A stretch of DNA of 64,000 bases from Bacteroidota bacterium (GCA_029555415.1 JAKPSI010000018.1:310001-374000), one strand, 5' to 3'; shown: positions 26,623-35,052, counted from the first letter of the stretch. Notes: generated by a model not told the origin, from the letters alone. Program-made: numbers and translations.

Positions 26623-28818
26623 ATGCAATACGATGACTCGAATGAAATGTTCCGGCTCGCCGCTGAGCTCGTTGAACACAGCTCACATAATATTTATCTG
26701 ACCGGAAAAGCCGGGACAGGAAAAACAACTTTCCTGAAATATATCCGTGAACACTCGGGAAAGAAGATCGTGATCACCGCTCCTACAGGAGTAGCCGCCA
26801 TCAATGCGGGCGGAGTTACGCTGCATTCTTTTTTTCAGCTTCCATTTGGTGCCTATGTACCCGACTTCGGCCACCATGACCCCTCGGCGAATATCAATGA
26901 CAAACACAGTCTGCTTACTTCAGTGAGACTGAACGCGGAAAAAAAAGAACTCATTCTGGAACTGGATCTGCTGATCATTGACGAAGTAAGTATGGTAAGG
27001 GCCGATCTGCTGGACGCGATCGACCAGCTATTGCGCCACTACAGAAAAAACCAGAATCAGCCTTTTGGAGGATTGCAGGTTTTGTTCATTGGAGATCTTT
27101 TTCAGCTTCCTCCGGTCATATCGGATACGGAATGGGGGTTACTGCAGTCCTTTTACAGTACACCTTTCTTTTTTTCTTCCAAAGCACTTACCGCCGCACC
27201 GCCGCTTTATATTGAACTGAACAGGATCTACAGGCAAAAAGATCAGGTTTTCATTGAATTGCTGAACAAGATCCGGCATAATACGGCCGGCCCATCAGAA
27301 CTCCATATCCTGAATGAACGGTTCCGGAACGGTTTTGATCCGGGGCCGGATGAAAAATATATCACCCTCACCACCCATAATGCCCGGGCTGACAACATCA
27401 ATTCAGCTCAGCTTGATAAGCTTCAGGGGAAAAAACACAGTTTTCCGGCTACGATCGAAGGCGAATTCACGGTCAGAGCATCCCCCGCTGATGAAAACCT
27501 TTATTTGAAAGAAGGGGCACAGGTCATGTTCATTAAAAACGATTCGGGGAATGACAGAAAATTCTACAATGGTAAACTTGCGGTGATCAGCCGGATCGAA
27601 CAGGACAAGATCACGGTCTCTTTTCCGGGAAACGAACCCGAGCTGGAGCTGAAAAGGGAAAGCTGGAAGAATATCCGTTATCATCTTGACAAAGCCCGCA
27701 ATGAACTGGAAGAAGAAGAACTGGGCAGCTTTACACAATTCCCCATACGACTTGCCTGGGCAATAACGATCCATAAAAGTCAGGGACTCACCTTTGAAAA
27801 AGCGATCATTGATGCCGGCCAGTCCTTTGCACCGGGACAGGTTTACGTGGCTTTAAGCCGCTGTACAAATCTGGATGGGCTGGTCCTTTATTCAAAGATC
27901 GGTCCTTCAAGTATTCTGACCGATGAGCGGGTCATCACCTTTTCACGACAAGAGAGATCGGCCAATGAGCTGCAAAAACTGCTTGCAGCCGGCCGGCAAC
28001 GATACATGACAGAAGCACTCCTCAAAACATTCGACTGGAACAGGACCCTTGCCACAGTCAGAGATTTTCTTGAAGACCTCCCGGGAAAGAAGATCCCTGA
28101 TCCGGCAGGAGCCAAAACCCTGATCGGATCCGTTTCATCCAAAGCAATGATCGCGGCAGATACTGCTGAAAAATTCAGGAAACAACTGGATATGATGCTA
28201 TTGCAGAATGACGAGGGTACGGATATGGCATTGGACAGGACCACAAAAGCCATAGTCTGGTTCACCGAAACGATCTGCAATGATATGCTGATCCCTTTGT
28301 CAGATCATGATCTTTCACTGGCCAAAGCGACCCGCGTTAAAGCATATCGTAAAGAATTGCTGGAACTGAGACTTGCCTTCTGGATACAATTACAAAAAAC
28401 CATTAAGGCCAGATATGGCGACAGGTCATTCATTGAAGAACAGTCAAAATACGATCATTATAACCCCTCTCTGCAAACGGATCTGTCAAAAACACAACGG
28501 CCCGTCAAAGGAGGAAGCGGTCGTGAAAGTCTTGAAATGTTCGTATCAGGTATTGATATCTCAACGATTGCAAAAACCAGGAATCTTGCAGAAAGCACGG
28601 TGGGCGGGCATTTGGCTATGTTCGTCAGGACCGGCGAACTGGATATCCATCAACTGGTACCCCCGGAAGCATTGCAAAGTATACTGGATGTTGCCAATGA
28701 AACAAAGGATCATTCCATTGCATCGATCCGTGAAAGAATGGACCCCGGAATGCCTTACTATTATATCAGGGCAACGGTTAATCATATGTTATTGATGAGC
28801 GAACGGCATATTTCCTGA
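26623..28818 (+). CDS. PIF1/RecD2-like helicase with C-terminal helix-turn-helix domain
   Basis: A 731-residue superfamily 1B DNA helicase. Walker A is TGKAGTGKTTFLKYI near residue 27, Walker B is LLIIDEVSMVRADLLDAID near 118, and a later motif is GGLQVLFIGDLFQLPPV (motif III). An SH3-like insert and WAITIHKSQGLTFEKAIID near residue 385 (motif V) are followed by VYVALSRCTNLDGLVL (motif VI). After about residue 440 comes an HRDC-like segment (DLSLAKATRVKAYRKELLELR) and a C-terminal HTH_40-type winged helix (GIDISTIAKTRNLAESTVGGHL). Such fusions occur in Bacteroidota. Likely roles are duplex or R-loop unwinding in repair. Confidence 0.88.
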   Translation: MQYDDSNEMFRLAAELVEHSSHNIYLTGKAGTGKTTFLKYIREHSGKKIVITAPTGVAAINAGGVTLHSFFQLPFGAYVPDFGHHDPSANINDKHSLLTSVRLNAEKKELILELDLLIIDEVSMVRADLLDAIDQLLRHYRKNQNQPFGGLQVLFIGDLFQLPPVISDTEWGLLQSFYSTPFFFSSKALTAAPPLYIELNRIYRQKDQVFIELLNKIRHNTAGPSELHILNERFRNGFDPGPDEKYITLTTHNARADNINSAQLDKLQGKKHSFPATIEGEFTVRASPADENLYLKEGAQVMFIKNDSGNDRKFYNGKLAVISRIEQDKITVSFPGNEPELELKRESWKNIRYHLDKARNELEEEELGSFTQFPIRLAWAITIHKSQGLTFEKAIIDAGQSFAPGQVYVALSRCTNLDGLVLYSKIGPSSILTDERVITFSRQERSANELQKLLAAGRQRYMTEALLKTFDWNRTLATVRDFLEDLPGKKIPDPAGAKTLIGSVSSKAMIAADTAEKFRKQLDMMLLQNDEGTDMALDRTTKAIVWFTETICNDMLIPLSDHDLSLAKATRVKAYRKELLELRLAFWIQLQKTIKARYGDRSFIEEQSKYDHYNPSLQTDLSKTQRPVKGGSGRESLEMFVSGIDISTIAKTRNLAESTVGGHLAMFVRTGELDIHQLVPPEALQSILDVANETKDHSIASIRERMDPGMPYYYIRATVNHMLLMSERHIS

Positions 28819-28856
28819 AAATCACGCCCCTCCCGCATCTTGCTTTATCAATGGTT

Positions 28857-28884
28857 ATAAACGTATAAACGTTTATTATCCACA
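28857..28884. promoter_or_regulatory. ATAAACG repeat/palindrome with an overlapping DnaA-box sequence
   Basis: Between the helicase and the SET/ATP-grasp genes, ATAAACG occurs at 28857-28863 and 28865-28871, and its inverse CGTTTAT at 28870-28876, so that 28865-28876 (ATAAACGTTTAT) is a perfect 12-base palindrome. TTATCCACA at 28876-28884 matches the DnaA-box consensus exactly. A TATCTTTT (one base off the -7 element) follows at 28934-28941. This is a candidate operator for the downstream cassette. A single DnaA box is not evidence of an origin. Confidence 0.45.
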
Positions 28885-28963
28885 TTACATCAATTGGGTG
28901 GTTTGATTAACTATGATGAATTGAAGTTTTATATATCTTTTCATCTTATTAATAAACCATACT

Positions 28964-29473
28964 ATGGATTCGCTTACTACCCCGGGTTACCGTCTTATCA
29001 GCGATCATGATACCGCTCAGGTCAGACAGAACATCAGTAACGATCAGAATGCATTGTTCACTATGCGTGCGTATCAGGCCGGTGATGCCATTGCTGATTT
29101 TTCCGCGGGTACGATCTCATCCACTCCAACTTATCTCACTGTTCAGATCAGCGAAGAAAAACATATTACCCTTCAACCGGATTTCCTTCAATATATCAAT
29201 CACAGCTGCGAACCAAACGTGTTCTTTGATACGACGCTGATGAAGCTTGTGGCACTGAAGTATATCCCTGAAAATACGGAGCTGACCTTTTTCTATCCCT
29301 CCACGGAATGGAAGATGGATCAGCCCTTTCATTGTTATTGCGGGAACGAAGGCTGCCTTGGTCAGATCCGTGGCGCGGCCTATTTGAATACAGAGTCCAT
29401 TAAACATTATCGCTTTACCGACTTCATACAACAACAGATCAATAAACACGCGGATAAACAAGAAAGGGCCTGA
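28964..29473 (+). CDS. SET-domain (putative lysine methyltransferase) protein
   Basis: A 169-residue stand-alone SET protein. It has the substrate/SAM-site motif YINHSCEPNVFF near residue 83, ELTFFYPSTEW near 108 (the catalytic-Tyr strand, in the FxYPSTEW form common in bacteria), and a post-SET Cys motif CYCGNEGCLGQIRG near 124. The usual N-terminal GxG turn is not obvious (RAYQAGDAIADF instead). SET enzymes transfer methyl groups from SAM to lysine side chains. It is the first gene of the cassette and ends four bases before the ATP-grasp gene, so the two are surely co-transcribed. The substrate is unknown; the co-encoded ligases or their product are candidates. Confidence 0.85.
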   Translation: MDSLTTPGYRLISDHDTAQVRQNISNDQNALFTMRAYQAGDAIADFSAGTISSTPTYLTVQISEEKHITLQPDFLQYINHSCEPNVFFDTTLMKLVALKYIPENTELTFFYPSTEWKMDQPFHCYCGNEGCLGQIRGAAYLNTESIKHYRFTDFIQQQINKHADKQERA

Positions 29474-29477
29474 TCAC

Positions 29478-30635
29478 ATGAAACCTGATGCTGACATTTT
29501 CCTGAAACCCTATAAGATCTGGGTTCTGGCACCCCACCTGGAATCGGACGACCCGAACATCCAGCACTACTACGATTTTACTCAAAGTATCGCCGAGTAC
29601 ACAAAGGTGTTCCTGGAACTGGATGCTGACTGGACCTGGCAGCCCGTGACCATGAATAATTTCAGGGAAGTGATCGCGAAGATCGCCGGAGAAGACAGCG
29701 GTAAAACCCCGTTGATCCTGAATCTCTGCGATGGGGATGAAGTGAATGGCACACCGGGTGTTTCTGTGATCAGAGAACTGAACAAACATCATCTCATTTA
29801 TACCGGCTCCGACGAACATTTCTATAACGTCACTACTTCGAAGATCCCGATGAAGAAGGCATTCGATAAAGCCGGTGTCCCCACAGCAGCATGGCGTGTG
29901 ATCAATGGAAGCAAAGGCTCAACCCGTGGTATCTGTAAACGCGTGGGTACGCCGTTACTCATCAAACCCGCTGTTTCAGGCGGAAGCATGGGTGTTTCTG
30001 TGAAAAACGTCGTGAATACAGAAGAAGAACTGGTTAAACGGGTAGAAGAGATACATACCGGCTATCATGGCTGGAACCTGCTGGCCGACGGCCTTTTTGT
30101 GGAACAATTCATCACCGGGCCCGAGTTCACCACCTTCATTACCGGATCATCCGATGCGCCCGAACATTGCATCGTTTACGAACCGGTTGAACGCGTTTTC
30201 CATGCCTCGCTTCCGGAAACAGAAAAATTCCTGTCATTCGACCGGCTCTGGGAGATCTATGATGATGAAAAGCCCATGCCCGGCAATGAGAATTTTTATG
30301 AGTACCAGGCGGTAACCCCCTCGCTGGTACCCGTACTCAAGAAACTCACCCTCGAAGCCTATAAAGCATGCGGCGGTAAGGGCTATTCCCGTATCGATAT
30401 CCGGATGGATACCGCAACCGGACGCTTTTATCTTTTAGAAGCCAACGCCCAATGCGGATTAAGTGAAGACGAGAATTACACTTCGATCGGTGCCATTCTG
30501 AAAGTTTCCAAAGTAAGTTATACATCCGTCATAGTTGAGATCTTAAAAGATGCTATCCGCCGGGGACACAACCGGATCAGGAAGGTCAGAAAGCCTGTAG
30601 CAAAAAAGGTTGCGAAATCCGCTGCCATTAAATGA
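29478..30635 (+). CDS. ATP-grasp ligase (D-Ala-D-Ala-ligase-like) with a basic C-terminal tail
   Basis: A 385-residue ATP-grasp enzyme. Residues 1-110 form the pre-ATP-grasp domain. The central ATP-binding lobe has LLIKPAVSGGSMGVS near residue 155 and VEQFITGPEFTTF near 208, and the Mg/ATP site is YSRIDIRMDTATGRFYLLEANAQCG near 300. These are the D-Ala-D-Ala ligase-like signatures, so it should join a carboxylate to an amine via an acyl phosphate. The last 23 residues (RRGHNRIRKVRKPVAKKVAK...) are strongly Lys/Arg-rich and outside the fold. The gene lies between a SET gene and an ATP-grasp-SET fusion. It is unlikely to be the cell-wall Ddl given this context, but its substrates are unknown. 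Confidence 0.85.
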   Translation: MKPDADIFLKPYKIWVLAPHLESDDPNIQHYYDFTQSIAEYTKVFLELDADWTWQPVTMNNFREVIAKIAGEDSGKTPLILNLCDGDEVNGTPGVSVIRELNKHHLIYTGSDEHFYNVTTSKIPMKKAFDKAGVPTAAWRVINGSKGSTRGICKRVGTPLLIKPAVSGGSMGVSVKNVVNTEEELVKRVEEIHTGYHGWNLLADGLFVEQFITGPEFTTFITGSSDAPEHCIVYEPVERVFHASLPETEKFLSFDRLWEIYDDEKPMPGNENFYEYQAVTPSLVPVLKKLTLEAYKACGGKGYSRIDIRMDTATGRFYLLEANAQCGLSEDENYTSIGAILKVSKVSYTSVIVEILKDAIRRGHNRIRKVRKPVAKKVAKSAAIK

Positions 30636-30679
30636 TCAACCTGACCGTTGTAATCATCCAGTAATTACCTTAGCGATTC

Positions 30680-32107
30680 ATGAAAGTCTGTGTTCTTCAA
30701 CCCGACTACTCCACGACCGGAGTAGATTATAAAAATTATGATCCTCCTCGTGAGCTTGCTCCCCTGATCCCGGAAGCAAGTGTTGATACCGTCTTTCTGA
30801 ACAAACTCACCACCTACAAACAACTGCGTGAACTCGGCAAGCAGGGCTACGATATTTTCGTCAACCTCTGTGAAGGATATCTGGAATGGGAAGTCCCGTC
30901 GATCGATGTCATCTTCACTTTGGAGTTACTGAATCTTCCCTTTACCGGTCCGAGCACTAAACTTTACGATCCGCCAAAAGAGCTGATGAAATACCTCGCC
31001 TATTGCGAAGGCGTTGGTACACCTGGTTATGCACTGGTGAATTCGGCAGACGATATTGATGCGGCACTGCAGCATCTGCGTTTCCCTTTATTTGTAAAAC
31101 CCGCCAAAGCCGGCGACAGCCTGGGTGTGGACGAACACTCGCTGGTCAACAGCAGAGAAGAACTGCAGGCAAAAGTGGCTCAGATCATTGATGAATACGG
31201 GCCCCTGCTCGTTGAAGAATATATCGCCGGCCGAGAATTCACTGTGCTGGTTGCAGCTAACCCTGATGGACAAAGCTGTACCGTTTTCAGACCCGTTGAA
31301 TATCTCTTTCCGGAAGGAAGGGCTTTCAAGACCTATGCCCTGAAAACATCTGAACTGCACCCCGATTGTAATGTGCCCTGCACGGACCCGGACCTGGATA
31401 AAAGATTGCGCGCCGCAACCGAAAAGATCTTCCTTGGCTTTAAAGGGGTGGGTTATGCGCGTCTCGATTTCCGTGTCAACGAAAAGAACGAGATCTATTT
31501 TCTGGAGATCAATTTTACCTGCTCCGTTTTCTATAAAGATGGTTACGAAGGATCCGCTGATTTTGTACTGAAATATGATGGCATCGGACAAGCCGGTTTC
31601 CTGCGTCATATGATCGCGGAAGGGATCGGCCGTCACGCACGCAAAATGAAACCTTTCTATATGAAAGGAAATGCCATCGCCGGTTATGGAATTTATGCCG
31701 CCCGTGATATTAAAGAGGGTGAGATCGTTTTCCAGGGGGAAGAAATGGCACAACGTATCGTAACGAAACGCTATGTGGACCAACACTGGAATGAGGACGA
31801 AAAAATGCATTTCCGGCGCTACGCCTACCCGGTCAGCGAGGAATTATTCATCCTTTGGGATGAGGATCCTTCTGAATGGGCCCCCCAAAATCATAGTTGC
31901 GACCCCAATACCGCTTTTGAAGGCCTGAATGTGCTGGCCCTCCGCCCGATCCGTAAAAACGAGGAATTAACCCTTGATTACGCTCATTTTCTGGATGAAA
32001 ACATGGAACCTTTCCAGTGCCGCTGCGGTACCGCTGCCTGCCGGGGCCTGGTAAACGGCACCCCGGGAAATTCTCTTACGGTCCGGGAACAAAAGGCAGG
32101 CAGTTAA
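30680..32107 (+). CDS. ATP-grasp-SET fusion protein
   Basis: A 475-residue two-domain protein. Residues 1-315 form a second D-Ala-D-Ala-ligase-like ATP-grasp: LFVKPAKAGDSLGVD near residue 138, LLVEEYIAGREFTV near 175, YARLDFRVNEKNEIYFLEINFTCS near 259. Residues about 325-465 form a full SET domain: GYGIYAARDIKEGE near 337 (SAM-binding GxG), QNHSCDPNT near 405, ELTLDYAHF near 430, post-SET CRCGTAACRG near 447. One chain thus combines an amide-forming ligase with a methyltransferase. ATG 30680 follows a near -7 element (TACCTTAG) by six bases. The 44-base gap to the previous gene would still allow one transcript. Confidence 0.87.
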   Translation: MKVCVLQPDYSTTGVDYKNYDPPRELAPLIPEASVDTVFLNKLTTYKQLRELGKQGYDIFVNLCEGYLEWEVPSIDVIFTLELLNLPFTGPSTKLYDPPKELMKYLAYCEGVGTPGYALVNSADDIDAALQHLRFPLFVKPAKAGDSLGVDEHSLVNSREELQAKVAQIIDEYGPLLVEEYIAGREFTVLVAANPDGQSCTVFRPVEYLFPEGRAFKTYALKTSELHPDCNVPCTDPDLDKRLRAATEKIFLGFKGVGYARLDFRVNEKNEIYFLEINFTCSVFYKDGYEGSADFVLKYDGIGQAGFLRHMIAEGIGRHARKMKPFYMKGNAIAGYGIYAARDIKEGEIVFQGEEMAQRIVTKRYVDQHWNEDEKMHFRRYAYPVSEELFILWDEDPSEWAPQNHSCDPNTAFEGLNVLALRPIRKNEELTLDYAHFLDENMEPFQCRCGTAACRGLVNGTPGNSLTVREQKAGS

Positions 32108-32199
32108 ACTTCTGCAGTTCCAAACTGTCTATATTTACAACCCCCGTTAATTCTGCCGTCGCTATCCGGCCCCTGAACGATCATCTCAAAAAGTGCAGA

Positions 32200-33090
32200 A
32201 TGTCACGTTTTACTATATTAAGAAAAATCATCATGCAACATCGGAAACAGTTGGTGTATACCTACCTGCTGTTTTCGCTGGAAATGCTGGGAAACCTGCT
32301 TCGCCCCTTTTTTCTGGGGCTGGCGGTGAACGACCTGCTAAAAGGCAGTTATGAAGGTTTGATCATTTTGACGGGGGTCCACTTTTCCTGGCTGGTGATC
32401 GGAACGATCCGCCACCGCTTTGATACCCGTACTTATTCCGCTATCTATTCCGCATTGGCCACCCGTTTTTTATCCAGGCGTTTCAACCGGGCCAATGTTT
32501 CACGACTCAGCGCACACTCCACACTTGCCCGTGAATTCGTCGACTTTCTTGAATACGATCTCATTTATGTGATCGAAGCCGTTTACAATCTCGTGGGCTC
32601 GCTGATCCTTCTTATGTTTTACGACAAATCCGTTGTACTGGTTTGCCTCGGCATATTATTACCTGTTATGGCGATCAGTTATTTCTATGGCCGGAAAATG
32701 AAACAGCTGAACAGGATGAAGAATGATGAACTGGAAAAACAGGTCGATATCATTTCAACGGGCAACCATCATCTGATCCGTCAACACTATAATAACCTCA
32801 GAAAATGGCAGATCCGCATCAGTGATCAGGAAGCGTGGAATTTCGGTTTGATGGAACTGATGGTGATCGTCGTGATCGGTGTTTCTTTACTGATCACCAA
32901 TAAAACAACGGGAGCAACGATCCAAGCAGGAAGTCTGATCGGTATATACAGTTATATCCAGCGATTCGTTTCCGGTATGGATACGATACCTTATACCGTT
33001 CAGCGGATGAGTTCATTGAATGACATTACAAGGAGGATCGAATTTGAGCAGGAAGACTTGTCTGGCGCGGCTTTGCAGGAAGTAGCCTGA
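32200..33090 (+). CDS. ABC-exporter six-helix membrane domain without ATPase domain
   Basis: A 296-residue protein with about five to six transmembrane helices arranged as in an ABC exporter transmembrane domain. Helices run near residues 22-40 (YTYLLFSLEMLGNLLRPFF), 45-65, 120-138 (YNLVGSLILLMFY), 145-160 and 225-245, with a long charged coupling region around 165-220. There is no Walker A, signature or Walker B; the protein stops where the nucleotide-binding domain would begin. ATG 32200 is chosen because the longer open frame runs back over the previous gene. It lies 92 bases after the fusion gene and converges on mnmG. It may pair with an ATPase encoded elsewhere and export the product of the upstream enzymes. 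Confidence 0.75.
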   Translation: MSRFTILRKIIMQHRKQLVYTYLLFSLEMLGNLLRPFFLGLAVNDLLKGSYEGLIILTGVHFSWLVIGTIRHRFDTRTYSAIYSALATRFLSRRFNRANVSRLSAHSTLAREFVDFLEYDLIYVIEAVYNLVGSLILLMFYDKSVVLVCLGILLPVMAISYFYGRKMKQLNRMKNDELEKQVDIISTGNHHLIRQHYNNLRKWQIRISDQEAWNFGLMELMVIVVIGVSLLITNKTTGATIQAGSLIGIYSYIQRFVSGMDTIPYTVQRMSSLNDITRRIEFEQEDLSGAALQEVA

Positions 33091-33095
33091 TCCGC

Positions 33096-34958
33096 TTACC
33101 GGCCCATGAACACCATCAGGATCTGTACATCACTCGGATTGATACCGGATATCCGGCTAGCCTGTCCCAGCGTGCGCGGCTTGGCCCTCGTTAATTTTTC
33201 ACGCGCTTCATTACCTAATGCGGTTATCCTTTGATAGTCGAATGTTTCCGGTATCGCGAGTTCTTCCAGTAAACTCATGCGTTGTACCAGCTCTTTTTCT
33301 TTTTCAATATATACTTCATACTTCACCTGTACCGAGGCCTGCTCGATCGAATCAGCGGAATAGGTGCTCAGTGCTGTTGCAACAGCGGGAATGGTTTCCT
33401 GCAGTGCGGGCAGTTCAACATCCGGGCGCAATAAAACTTTGTGCAGTTTTTGTTTTTCAGTGATGGGCGACGAACCGATCGTTTCGAAATACGGATTGAC
33501 GGAATCGGGTTCAACGGATGTTTGCCTGAGGAAGTCGATGATATTTTCAACCGCCTCTTTTTTCTCGTCCACTTTTCTCATTCTTTCATCAGATGCCAAA
33601 CCCAGTTTGTGACTCAATCCGGTCAAACGCAGATCGGCATTATCCTGGCGGAGTAATGTCCGGAATTCCGCACGCGAAGTAAACATGCGGTAGGGCTCAC
33701 GGGTTCCCTTACTGATCAAATCATCGATGAGCACACCTATATAGGCATCACTCCTTTTCAGGATCAGCGGCTCCAGCTCTTTTGTCGCCTGATGGGCGTT
33801 GATACCAGCCATAAGTCCCTGACAGGCGGCTTCTTCATATCCGGTAGTTCCGTTGATCTGGCCGGCGAAGAATAAATTCTTTAATATCTTGGTTTCCAGT
33901 GAGTATTGAAGTTGGGTCGGCGGAAAATAATCGTATTCAATGGCATAACCCGGACGGAACATTTTAACTTTTTCAAAGCCGGGTATATTACGAAGAGCTT
34001 CGTATTGTGTTTCTTCCGGCAGAGAAGTTGAAAACCCGTTCACGTAGATCTCGACCGTATTCCAGCCTTCAGGCTCCACAAACAGCTGATGGCGGTCGCG
34101 TTCAGCAAAGCGGTTGATCTTGTCTTCAATGCTCGGGCAATACCTGGGCCCCACTCCATCGATCCTTCCGGCAAACATGGGACTGCGATCAAAGCCTGTC
34201 TTTAATATATCATGAACCGTTGAGTTGGTGTAAGTGATCCAGCAGCTGATCTGTCGTTTAGGTTTTTCTATATCCAGATAAGAAAAGCCGGAAATCACCT
34301 CATCTCCCGGTTGTTCCTCCATTTTAGAATAGTCAAGACTTCTTCCGTCAACCCTGGGCGGTGTTCCGGTTTTAAGGCGGTCACTTTCAAAGCCAAGGGA
34401 AACCAATTGCTCCGTGATTCCGGTCGCAGCTGTCTCCGCCATCCTTCCTCCTCCGAAATTCTTCTCTCCAATATGCACGATGCCGTTCAAAAAGGTCCCA
34501 TTCGTCAGAACTACAGCTTTAGACCTGATCTCGTGGCCCAAACCAGTAACAACTCCGTTCACTTTGCCCTTTTCCACCAGTAAGCCTTTTACCATATCCT
34601 GGAAGAAATCCAGGTTTGGCGTCTTTTCAAGCATTTCCCTCCATTTAATATGGAAGAGCATTCTATCGCTTTGCGCCCTTGGACTCCACATGGCCGGTCC
34701 TTTAGAGCGGTTCAGCATTCTGAACTGGATCATGGACTGATCGGTCACGATACCCGAATAACCTCCCATCGCATCAATTTCTCTCACGATCTGACCCTTG
34801 GCAATGCCTCCCATGGCCGGATTACAGCTCATTTGAGCAATTGTCTGCATATTCATGGTAACCAGCAAGACCCGGGAACCAAGATTTGCAGCAGCGGCCG
34901 CGGCTTCACAGCCTGCATGACCCGCCCCAACCACTATGACATCATATTCCTGAAACAT
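33096..34958 (-). CDS. mnmG: tRNA uridine-5-carboxymethylaminomethyl modification enzyme MnmG
   Basis: A 620-residue GidA/MnmG, normal length. It has the FAD-binding VIVVGAGHAGCEAA at the N-terminus, SCNPAMGGIAKGQIVREIDAMGG near residue 45, RTGTPPRVDGR-like KTGTPPRVDGRS, PRYCPSIEDKINRF, the FFAGQINGTTGYEEAACQG block near 350, and the C-terminal helical domain ending in the GAR-like RTLGQASRISGINPSD. With MnmE it installs cmnm5 on wobble U34. ATG 34958 is chosen because the longer frame has no homologous N-terminal segment and an exact -7 element sits six bases upstream. Confidence 0.97.
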   Translation of the reverse strand: MFQEYDVIVVGAGHAGCEAAAAAANLGSRVLLVTMNMQTIAQMSCNPAMGGIAKGQIVREIDAMGGYSGIVTDQSMIQFRMLNRSKGPAMWSPRAQSDRMLFHIKWREMLEKTPNLDFFQDMVKGLLVEKGKVNGVVTGLGHEIRSKAVVLTNGTFLNGIVHIGEKNFGGGRMAETAATGITEQLVSLGFESDRLKTGTPPRVDGRSLDYSKMEEQPGDEVISGFSYLDIEKPKRQISCWITYTNSTVHDILKTGFDRSPMFAGRIDGVGPRYCPSIEDKINRFAERDRHQLFVEPEGWNTVEIYVNGFSTSLPEETQYEALRNIPGFEKVKMFRPGYAIEYDYFPPTQLQYSLETKILKNLFFAGQINGTTGYEEAACQGLMAGINAHQATKELEPLILKRSDAYIGVLIDDLISKGTREPYRMFTSRAEFRTLLRQDNADLRLTGLSHKLGLASDERMRKVDEKKEAVENIIDFLRQTSVEPDSVNPYFETIGSSPITEKQKLHKVLLRPDVELPALQETIPAVATALSTYSADSIEQASVQVKYEVYIEKEKELVQRMSLLEELAIPETFDYQRITALGNEAREKLTRAKPRTLGQASRISGINPSDVQILMVFMGR

Positions 34959-34964
34959 GGGATG

Positions 34965-34972
34965 CAAAGGTA
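34965..34972 (-). promoter_or_regulatory. TAnnTTTG -7 promoter element of mnmG
   Basis: On the minus strand, TACCTTTG is followed by CATCCC and the mnmG ATG. This is an exact -7 match with six bases to the start codon. The parS-like sites lie 44 to 96 bases upstream of it. Confidence 0.6.
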
Positions 34973-35015
34973 CAACCGAAGTGTTGACCTGTAAAGTATT
35001 ATAAAGGAAGCTTTG

Positions 35016-35031
35016 TGTTCCACGTGAAAAC
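35016..35031. other. parS-like site 1 (degenerate)
   Basis: TGTTCCACGTGAAAAC matches the ParB-binding consensus TGTTNCACGTGAAACA at all but the last two positions and keeps the CACGTG centre with TTC/GAA flanks. It lies 37 bases from site 2, in the mnmG-ybeY intergenic region. Confidence 0.55.
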
Positions 35032-35052
35032 AAAAACGGGGGACCAGCCCCC

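Noticed and set aside
28876-28884. Single DnaA box (TTATCCACA) as evidence of a replication origin
   Set aside because: Only one box is seen here, without a cluster or an AT-rich unwinding element. It may be an accident of the flanking repeat.
31088-31810. 240-codon minus-strand open frame inside the ATP-grasp-SET gene
   Set aside because: It is an antisense shadow; the plus-strand frame carries intact ATP-grasp and SET motifs across the same bases.
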